In this document: piece after piece, positions 50,901 to 62,500 of the stretch
Layout: each line of letters starts with the position of its first letter
Numbering within the stretch: position 1 is the first letter of the stretch
NCBI GenBank assembly: GCA_029931535.1
Contig: JAQPZY010001405.1
Span: 248,001-312,000 of the forward strand
Direction of reading: 5' to 3'
From: Margaritifera margaritifera
Lineage: Eukaryota; Mollusca; Bivalvia; Unionida; Margaritiferidae
Length of the DNA: 64,000 nt
Made by a program: the position numbers and the translations under genes
The notes under the pieces: model-generated
What the model saw: the letters and a program-made list of their open reading frames with translations, nothing else
What the model was told of the DNA's origin: nothing
The model's database searches: none

Positions 50901-53856
50901 ACCATATATGACTCTGACCCTGATCCCAGGGTCAAAGTGGCACGTGTGCATGTCACAATGAAGTCTTAGCTTCATAATGATTTATCCCAAGTATTAAGAA
51001 AATCCATCAAGGGGTTTAGAAAATATAAGCAAATGAAAAAAATCTTCAACCAATACCTTACTGCACATTTTCTATGACTGACCATGACTGCAAGGTTAAC
51101 GGGACGAGTGCACATGTCAAAGAATGAATTGTCTCAACTTCAGAATGATTTACACCGAGTATAATGAGAATCTATCCAGGGGTTTAAGAAATATAAGCAA
51201 ATGAAAATCTTTAACCAAAACCTAAATGCAAATTTTCTGTGATTGTGACCTTGACTCCAAGATCAAAGGGGCAAGTAAGCATGTTGTGGAATTAATTGTC
51301 TTTGCTTCATAATGATTCATCCCAAGTATGAAGAAAATCCACTAAGAGGTTTAGAAAATTAAAGCAAATGAAACTTTAACCGAAACTTTAATAAGAATAC
51401 TGTCAACGGAATATTACATGTATATGTCTGCTCCATGTTTAATAGTCCTTTATGTAGGAACTAGTAGGACATGGTTAACTCTGAAGATTATTGACCAATG
51501 GGTCTTAATTACATGGACCTTTGGTGGTATTTAGTCTTAAACAAAAGTTACCATGCAGAAACTATTATTTTCTTATTAGACTTGCCATTGCTGTGAACTC
51601 TGACCTCTAGATCCCAAAATCTAAGGTTGCTTTATTACCCTAGGTGCAAGCCATCCACAAAATTTGGTCAAGTAACTTAATGTAGAATAATAGTTATTCT
51701 GAAAAATTCTTTGAGCCACAATTACCCTGACCTTTGACCTTCCGACCCTCAAATCAATAGACCTCTTCAATATCTTAAGTCCAAGTCCTCCACAAACTTT
51801 GGACATTGTTTGTGGTCTTGAACTAAAGTTATTGTACAAAAACTGTTTTCCTTAATCCAGTCATAGTGATCTTGACCTTTGACCTTTTAATCCATAAATC
51901 AATAGGCTTCTTTCTTACTGCAAGTGCAAACCATCCACAAAGTTTAGTCCAGGTCTGTGATGTAGAACTCAAGTTACTGTGCAGAAACCATTTATTTTCT
52001 GTCAGTCACAATGACCTTGACCTTGGAACTTTTTGACCCCAAAATCAAAAGGATTCTACCTTATCCCATGTGCAAGCCATCAACAAAGTTTGAATTACTG
52101 TAGATGGTTGAAAACTCAAGTTATTGCACAGAAACCATTTTTCTTCTTTCAGTCACAGTGACCTTGACCTTTGCCCTTTTGACCCTGCAATTTACAGTCT
52201 TCTTCCTTACTTAAAGTGCAAGCCATCAATGATGTTTGGTAACTGTAGATGGTGGTGAACTCGAGTTGTTGTGCAGAAACCATTTTTGTTCTTTCAGGCA
52301 GAGTGGCCATGACCTTTGATCTTTTGATCTAAAAATCTATAGGGTTATTCCTTATCCCAAGTGCAAGCCATCCACAAAGTCTGGTAGAGGTACATGCTGT
52401 AAAACTGAAGTTATTGAGCAGAATAGGAAAAGTTAAAGAACAGACAGGGTAACAGCACACAAAAATGTTGATGCTGATGCTGCTGGAGTCTCTAATGTGA
52501 GCTTCACAAAAACATGCCATATGAAGCAATGCATAGGAATATATATTGCATAGGAATATATTCCTATGCACATATACCATAATTGATGTAATACCCTCAC
52601 ATGAATTAATAAGTGCACACCCTTCTTGTTGGTTGCAACTCTAATACAATATATTTAACATGAGCACTGTGTCTCAGTTCTGGAGTGCCACATGAGAGGA
52701 AAGCAAGTGCTAAAACATGCCTAGAACATCGTAATTTTCTTGCAGTTTACTGATGTGTGTGCTTGATGGCTACCTACACCTTAATTCTGAGGGCAAAATC
52801 AAACTCAAAAACAGATTTTAGTGTTTTTAATCATCGCAACCATGTTGGGAGAAAGACTGCAAAGTGAAGAACTCACAATGTAGCCAAAGGGAGCTAACTC
52901 TTATTGTATGAACAAAAACATATGATGGAAACATAGTTTTTGACACTGTCAGTGTGCACTTATGATAATGAGTTCAACCTTGTGAAATTTACCCAAATAA
53001 CGATTTTTTTAAACACAGAGAATTATGTCAAACATAAATGAAGAACCAAATTTGTGAAAAATTAATTCACCTCAATAGCAACAATGTTTTACAATATTCT
53101 TGTTGTTGATGACCAAATCATAAACATTTACATCACCAATATGCTAAATTTACTGAATCCATTATGATTCTAAAATCATGTTATACATTTGCAGCTACAT
53201 TTTTGCACTGAGGACAATGAGAGTGAGGCAGTACTAAACAGATTTCGGCAAAGGTTGCAGTTGAGGATATACCCTTTCACCTCTGAAGCCACTCGCTATC
53301 AAAATAAAGCTTCATAATCAACATGTATACATTTTCAAACTGGGAATGGAGACACTGAATCAGTAAATGACAGGCATGGCAAAGCCATCTATAGAGTCAA
53401 AACAACATCCCTTCTCCCAACATATAAAAATCACTGAAACTCATTATTTTAAACTTATTTAAAGAACTTACACTATGTATATAAAATCAGATATATTTCA
53501 TTAATAAGGCAGTGACAATTTTGCATCCCAGTTATTAGTTTAATGAAGAGGAAAGTGGACCATAAATTGACCTATTTCCCACAAAATCACTTACTATGAA
53601 AGTTTTGATAAATGCATAGAAACAGAGCTAGGAGGAAGTGGACAGCCTCTCATGCACATTGTAGGCCAAAACTTGATCTCAAAGCCAACTAGCATGGTTT
53701 CAGCATTAGAATCATCCCCTTGTGCATTCAACATTAAATCATGCATTCCTGACACCTCTGTAAATAATTAGGGAGTAACAAGGAGATAAAGTATGGATGT
53801 TTTCTTCAATGACAAAATTTATCCCACAGCTAATCATATGAAACTGTAGAGTGCTA

Positions 53857-53951
<95 letters not shown>

Positions 53952-56900
53952 AGGAGAGAACTCTACCTGTAATTGCTCACTGGCATGGTATCCCCTGAAG
54001 ACAACCTTCTGAACCTGGTAACCAATCCTCTCTGCTCTCTGCATTAGTTGGGAATAACTCTCAACCTCACTCAACTTGTGTGTCACCTTCAGAAAATCAT
54101 CATAACTGAAGAAAAGTAATATTGAATCTAATTTATCTAGATGTTTTTGAAGACAAAAAACGTGTAAGTGACAAAGTCAAGAAAATGTCGGAAAAAATGC
54201 AAACATTGCTACAACAGAATTATAATCCACTCAAATCAGGTCATCTATATATTTATAGAAACACGCCCACTGCAATCTATTTGCCTATGTTGAGCTGTTT
54301 TGTGTAATCATTCTTAAAATGTTTTCACAAAAAAGTATAAGCTGAACAACATAGAAACTTATTTAAAAATGGGAAAATGCTACAATATATGAAAATCTAA
54401 TCCAGTTATCTAAAGAATGGAAACAAAAATACCTATCAATTTTTTTTAGTCTACATCGTGTTTTTTTTTCTATGCATACTAATGTCCATCCATGGAAGGA
54501 TAGACAGACATATGGACATGACAAAATTAAGATGCACCCAATGAAATCAATGGGAGTATAAAAAAAAATGAAGATTCATATAAAAAAAATTACTGTCTAT
54601 ACTCGCGTATAAGCCAGGTCCAAATACAAACAACAGAGACCCTGATCTGCTGTCACATAATGTGCCAGCAGATCAGGGTCTAAGTTGTTTGTTCTACTGA
54701 TTAGTCCTTACAAACTGCATAGACCCAGATCTGCTGGTGCATTATGCGACAGCAGATCTGGGTATATGCAGTTTGCAGTTGGTATGGGCTTATATGTGAG
54801 TATATACAGTTTGCCTAGACAACAATCCTGACTTGGTTAGCATTAATATTTAATTAAAATAGCACATGATGCTGCATAAATCATCTAGGTTATATGTTTT
54901 CTTTAGCTTCCCAGACTAGAACAGTTTACTTTTATCTCTATTAGCCTTCTGAGATCAAAACAACAAACTTTATATCAGTCTGAATATGTAATAATATTTA
55001 GTGTAACAAGAGGTCCAAGTGGCCTGACATCACTCACGTGGCTTACAGAACTTAACAGTTGGACCATTTCACTCCACAGTTTTTTGTAGTATTATAAGAG
55101 TACAACCTATGTAAACTATCGTACAAACTTTATATGATGCTGGTTTTACCCATTTTAAAATATCTTGATAAGAAACTCCTTCTTGAAAAAAAGCATAATT
55201 AATATGCATTCATTTGGCTCTTGCTCATAATCAAACTCATCCAAGATCTTGATAATATAAACCATTTTACCAAGTTTTATCGAAACTGGATGAGAAATGT
55301 AGTCTCTAGATCGAGCAAGGTAATAAGCTCAGACAATCAGATGCAAGGCATCTCATTAATATGAACAGATCTCACTTATTACATAATAACCTGTTTTAGG
55401 CCATACTTACCAAAGGTGGAGTAAAATCTTATTGGAATTCCATCTTCAGAGTGGTAAAAAGCTTAGCAAATCTGATAAAAGATTACCTCATTAATATGTG
55501 TTGATCTTGCTCATAACAAACTCATCCAACATCTTGATAATATATTAGACTGTTTAACAAATTCAATAAAAATCTGATAAGAAATATAGCTGCTAGAGAA
55601 CAGACAAGCTCAGACAATCAGATACAAGATCACGTCATTAATATGCATGAATCTGACTCATAATCATATTCAACCAAGATCATGATGACATAGGCCTATT
55701 TACCAAGTGGTAACAAGTTCAGCCAATCAGATGCAAGATCACCTAATTAGTATGTGTGGCCCTCACTCATTATTAAAATCATGCAAGATCTTTATGATAT
55801 AAGCGTATATTCCATGTTTTATCAAAATCGGATCAGAAATATGGCCTCCAGAGTGGTAACAAGGTCAGGCAATCAGATGCAAGATTACCTTATTAATATG
55901 AGAGGATCTTGCTCATTATCAAACCAAGATCTTGATATAAGCCCATATTTTAAGTCTGACCAAAATCGAGCCAGACATATGAGTTTCAGAGTGGCAACAA
56001 ACTCAGTCAATTGGATCCAAGTTCACTTTATAATTATGTGTATATATTGTTCATTATTGAACTCGTCCAAGATTTTGATGATATAATCCAATATTTCAAG
56101 TTTGATCAGAATCGAGTCAGAAATATTTCCTTCAGAGTGGCAACAAAGTGAACTCATCAGATACAAGATTTCCTCTTTAATACAAACAGATCTTGCTCAT
56201 TATCAAAACTATCAAAGATCTTGATTATATAAGCCCATATTTCAAGTGTGACGAAAACTGAATCAGAAATATGGCCTCCCATATGGTAACAAGGTCAGCC
56301 AATCAGATGCAAGATCACCTCAATAATATGCGTGGATCTCACTCATTATCAAACTTGTCCAAGATTTTGAAGCCATAAGCATATATTCCAAGTCTGATAA
56401 AAACATATCAGAAATGTGGCTCAGCCAATCAGATGTGAGATCACCTCACTGATATGTGCGGATCTTGCTCATTCTTGAACTCATCCGAGATTTTGATCAA
56501 TCATAAACCCTTATTTCAAGTTTGATCGAAATCGAATCAGAAATATAGCAATTGTTGACATAGGAACAAATGATGATGGACAATGTGTGATGGGTACAGG
56601 GCCATACCATAAGCTCAACTGGCCTTACAGCCAGGTAAACTATAAGTCAGTGAACAAAAATAATCAAAACTTAAGTTGAAAATAAAGTATTGCATGTATA
56701 TCTTTGCATATGTATGTCATTTTTGCTAATGAAACAAAAATGTACTTTTTCATATTGATGTACAATTTGTTGTGTGGTCTTTACCTTAATCTAGCAATGA
56801 AGGAAATAACATCCGCGCATAAGGCACTGAAATAAAACACAATGTTTATGTATATGTTATTAAAATTTGAGGAACAAATTCTGATAGAGAAAAAAAGAAA

Positions 56901-59494
56901 TCAATTACAAGTAAACAAAAATTCCAAACTCTCCAGAAACCTGGAACCCTCCCTATTGTGAATGATTTCTCATTTTAGATATTCACCACATTATATATAT
57001 GCATACAAGTCGGGTCTAAGTACAAGTAACATAGACCCTGATCTGCCATTGCATGTGTCAGCAGATCAAGATGTAAATTGTTTATTCTACTGATTAGTCC
57101 TAATCAACTGCATAGACCCAGATCTGCCAGAACATTATACAATGGCAGATCTGGATCTATGCAGTTTGCACTTGAATCCAACCTACCGTATATACTCGCA
57201 TATAATCCGGGTCCAAATGCAAACAACATAGGCCCTGATCTGCCGTCGCATAATGCACCGGCAGATTAGGGTCTATGTTGTTTGTTCTACTTATTAGTCC
57301 TTACAAACTGCATAGACCCAGATCTGCTGGCACATTATGTGATGGCAGATCTGGGTCTATGCAGTTTGCAGTTGGTATTGCATTATACGCGAGTATAAAT
57401 GGTATATGCAAATATATATAGTACCTAATGTTATCTGTTAGCTCTGAATCTTGGGAACTCAGAATTCTGCATTCCAAACGCCTTTATTAGTCCCTATATT
57501 CTAAATGACTCAGTACCATATATACTTGCTTATAAGTTGGATCCAACTGCAAACTACATGGACCCAGATCTGCCATCACATAATGCAATGGCAGATCTGG
57601 GTTTATGCATTTTATAAGGACTAATAAGTAGGACAAACAACAGAGCCTCTGATCTGCTGGCATATTATGCAACAGCAGATCAGGGTCTATGTTTCTTGCA
57701 GTTGGACCCAGCTTACACACGTGTATATATGGTACTTCCCCAAACTGAATGACAATAACAACAGTATGCTTCCATGTGCCTAAAAACTCCCAGAATTTGA
57801 ATGCCTTGTATGACAAGAATAACTTGTTTGGAGACTTTGTAATTTGATGTAAATGACACTAATTAAACATCCCTGTTTGAAAAGCATTAATATTTTTCTA
57901 TGAACAAATTGTAGACCATCAACATTACTCACACTGATAAGTTACAGTAGTCACCCGCTTTAGAGGTTCTGCTCATGTGAGGTCACCCCTTTCATAGACC
58001 ACCTTGCCCAACACCAAATAGTACAGTAAAATGTTGATTATCTGGACCCATATGAGACATAGATTTCATCTGGATAATCAGTCATCTAGTTGGTCAAAAA
58101 GAACTGTGTATCTGGATTTATTAATAATGGGTTCAATAATTGTATGTTTGACTGTATATGCATCAGTAATTAAGTAAATATTAATGTTTTGCAGGCATTT
58201 GACAGCTGAACAGCATTTATGCCATTATTAAATCTGCAGGCGTTTGACAGCTGAACAGCATTTATGCCAATATTAAGTCTGCAGGCATTGACAGCTGAAC
58301 AGCCTTTATGCCATTATTAAGTCTGCATGCATCTGACAGCTGAACAGCCTTTATGCCATTAATAAATCTGCATGCATTTGACAGCTGAACAGCCTTTATA
58401 CAGGCATCTGACAGCTGAAGAGCCTTTATGCCATTATTAGGTCTGCAGGCATTTGACAGCTGAACAGCCTTTATGCCATTATTAAGTCAGCAGGCATTTG
58501 ACAGTTGAACAGCCTTTATGCCATTATTAAGTCAGCAGGCACTTGACAGCTGAACAGCCTTTATGCCATTATTAAGTCAGCAGGCATTTGACAGCTGAAC
58601 AGCCTTTATGCCATTATCAAGACTCTTGATGATACTGATCACTACGATGAAAGATTTTATGTCTGCACTTCACAACTGTCAGAGATCTACTCTGCCAATT
58701 CATGATGGAATGATAACATATTTGTGATGGATGGTCATTTTATGTGTGGTCTTGTGAACACAAGTGTCAAGGGTTTTGATCTATGTAATCTTGGCCGACA
58801 TTGATTCTATTCAAATCTGCACCATGAGGTGATTATCTTTTATCATCCATTAAGTGACTATTGATCTTTGATCGACAATTAATTGTGTAGGCTTGGAGTA
58901 CAGAATGCCTTTGATCTGACTGTTATGAGTCTTTAATCATGCTCGACTAGCTTGAGATTTCTGTATGAAAAATTGTACATTGTCACAGAGGCACCAACTT
59001 TACGACAATTGGGTGTAAGAATAAACATTCTCTCTTTATATCTCCCTCTCTCTCTCTTAATTACATTTATTTTCACTTTAAAAAGTAATTTAGTTATTCG
59101 TAACCACTGTACTAATAATTCTATGACTCAGATTATATTAATCTTAGTTTGTTTCTGATTTCTGTTACTCTCTTCTATGCTGGTATTGGATCAGCAAATT
59201 AGTTTCAATTATAGATACATGTACACTGTAAAAGTAAAACTTGTGGGGAACACAGTAGCAGTCTGTGTGAGGAAATAATCTGGATAACTGATATCTGGAT
59301 AATCAATGTTTTACTGTATATTTCAACCCTTTTGTCCTCTCATGAGAAGCCACCCCTTTTACAAGGCCATAATTTCATTGCAGAACAGGTGGGATCATAA
59401 GGAGGACCACTGTATTTCATTTTAACTTAAAATGATGGATAATTTCATTTTGTTTATTCATTCTAACAGTTTAACAACATTAACAGTCTCGAGG

Positions 59495-59542
<48 letters not shown>

Positions 59543-62500
59543 TATGATAATAATAATGAATTTATTTAGAGAAGGTAACTCAGTTACAGGAACTAATCTA
59601 ACTTGAGGTCTTCTGTATACACTTGTAGCATCTCAAAATAAATGATTGTATGCTTAACGGTTACAGTATTTCTAGTACAATATGCACAAGGGGCTCATCT
59701 TGTATTTTCTTTTTATTAAAAGAAAGGTGGGCTTATAAATGGGAAAAATGTCTTGAATAAAACTTTGACAAACTTTTGCAAAAATGAGGAATGGGTTTAT
59801 CAGGGCTGTTCCAGTAGACCATACTTGGAATGCAGGGAAGGCACTTTCAGTCATCCACAGATGTAATTTAGAATTTTGTATCATTTTCCTGTGAACTCTT
59901 TGAGCAATCAGAGTACCCTGGCATGTATGTTTTAAAATGTGCCTTCCCTGGGTACCATGTACATTTAAATGGAACAGTCCTCATGAAACATTTGCTTAAC
60001 ATGGAAGAAATACTGAAAATGATGCTGCTGACTATTAGTATCAGTTGTAAACCTAAATTGAACACTTAAGCCAGGATTCATTATTTATAATTCATTTCAT
60101 TTTTCATTTCTCTTGTAACCTGACTGGTCGTAGGGGCGCCACTGATGACTTTGCAACAATCTCTCTCCATTTTGCCCTGTTCTCCACTGCTCTTTGGGAC
60201 TTTGCAAAGTCCATGCCTGTCCACTCTTTGATATTATCTTCCCATCTCTTGTTCTGTCTGCCTCGTTTTCTCTTTCCTCTCACTGTGCCCTGTATGATTG
60301 TTTTTGACAATCCAGATGAGCACGAGACATGACCATACCATCTTAGTTTGCATTTCTTTACGGTGGTGAGCAGATCTTCATATGGTCCAATTGAAGGTTG
60401 GATTCTAATGCGCACCTCCTCATTAGAGATGTCGACGTGGTTATTTATAATAGGGTTATATTGAGATATCTTAACGTGAGGGACTATTGTACTCTGAAAT
60501 GTGAACACTTTTCGTTTTTTGAAAGTGTTTGATATTCAGAAGTGTCATTATGTTGTATCCTTCGACACGGAGTCTTGTTCCTAAATTTAAATCTGCTTTG
60601 CACACCGTATATACTCACTTATAAATTGGGTCCAAGTGCAAACTGCATAGACCCAGATCAGCCATCACATAATGCGCTGGCAGATCTGGGTCTATGCAGT
60701 TTGTTCAGAGCAATCAGTAGAACAAACAACATAGACATTGATCTGCTGGCACATTATGCGATTGCAGATCAGGGTCTATGTTGGTTGCAGTTAGACCTAA
60801 ATTATAAGCGAGTATAGACAAGTAGTTTTATTAAATAAAATGTATATTTATTGCCAAAAACTATCAGATTCTCTGAATCTTCAACAACTCTACTTTAATG
60901 ATGGTTTAGAAGTCAATACTTACTCTTATATTTGTTCTGTTAGGGACCAAACCAAAAATACCATTAAACCGAAGTTATTGGTTGTTTTCTTATTTTATGA
61001 ATAAACACATAACAAAAATCCACTCACTTTATCATATCAGCAATAGGATCATGAGTTGTGTCCAACTGAAAGTAAACAAAAATCAAATAAAGGGAAAAAC
61101 ATTACATTCTTAACTCTGACAACAATTAAGAGCACAAAAATATCTAAAATATTTGTATGCTTTTTCCACTGCTGAAAACAGAAGACCTATTTCCATACCA
61201 TGTGACATGATGGTTATAAAGCCATTAATAGAGAAGCTAAGGATAGAGAATACAGGGTATAACCAAGTTTTATTTATCCAAACAAACATTAAAATATGAA
61301 ACATTGAACAAAATAAAGCAGTTAAATTTCCTACTACTTATGATAAATTACTGCATATACTATCCAACTGCAAACTGCATAAAACTATAGATCTGCCATC
61401 ACATAATTTGCCAGCAGTTCTGGGTCTATGCAGTTTATTAGGACTACTCAGTAAAACAAACAACATAGACCCTAATCTTTGCATAATGCACCTCCAGCTC
61501 AGGGTCTATGTTGTTTTCAGTTGGACTGAACTTGTACACAAGTATATATGGTATTCCAATAGGTGCATTGATATTGAACTTATTGTTCAATTGCTAAAAG
61601 ATGCATCAATGCCACTAGACTATAATAATAATAATGTTCTACTGATGAAATTTAGAACTAAAAAGAAAAGCTTGTCTTGCAAAATTTGTCATTTTCTTAC
61701 CAATGCTTATGGAAGACTGTCCAAATTTCTTTGTAACATTAACTGTGAAATCAAAAATCTATGTAATGTCGACAACAGTAATAATATTAAAAAATATACT
61801 GTATATACTTGTTTAGAAGTCGAGTCCAACTGCAAACAGCACTGACCCTGATCTGCAGTCGCATAATGCGCTGGCAGATCAGGGTCTATGTTTGTTCTAC
61901 TGATTACTCCTAACAAACTGCATAGACCCAGATCTGCTGGTGCATTATGTGATGGCAGATCTGGGTCTGTGCAGTTTGCAGTTGGACTTGATGGTATGTC
62001 TTTAATGGTAGGTGGAGACTCAACTTGAGAAACTTTATGCATGTAGGTGACCACTGTGTTGTATCTTATAGACTTAAATAGCAAAGTGAAGCCCAGACAA
62101 TACATATGGAGTTACCAGCAATTACTTTTTCACTTCTTGGATTCAAGGCTCAATTTTCATTTTCCGTATTTTAATACCATACTGTTAATAGTTGCCCTGC
62201 ACTGGTAGTTACAGAAGCTCATAATATTTTACCACACTAAATATGTGTGAATTATAGGAGCTTATTAAATTGATTTAAAACAGGATATCTTACTCATTGG
62301 CAATATTTATGTTGTACAAACATGTTGTTATTAACAAGAACAATTTTTACAAATTTTATGTGTCAAACTAAATGTACACAAATTTTAAGCTTCTGAAATT
62401 GTTGCAATTTACAGGATTCATTGCAATTTACAGGATTCATTGCAGGATTTACAGGATTCATTGCAGGATTTACAGGATTCATTGCAGGATTTACAGGATT

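Larger units (their letters stand above)
57945..59412. mobile_element. Outer TA-flanked MITE, interrupted by a second one
   Basis: The left end is TA|CAGTAGTCACCCGCTTTAG and the right end, inward, is TA|CAGTGGTCCTCCTTATGAT. It contains caaggccataatttc and is related to the element at 62713-63826, which starts CAGTGGTCCCCCTCTTATAA. No transposase. The interior is split by the element 58024-59316. Confidence 0.65.

Noticed and set aside
53739..54086. 115-codon ORF with poly-(SL)
   Set aside because: Translation through the (CT)n tract; the real coding part is the spliced exon 53967-54105.
60104..60508. 134-codon ORF as a host gene
   Set aside because: The RWYGHV...RWEDNIKEWTG block is a LINE ORF2 C-terminus.
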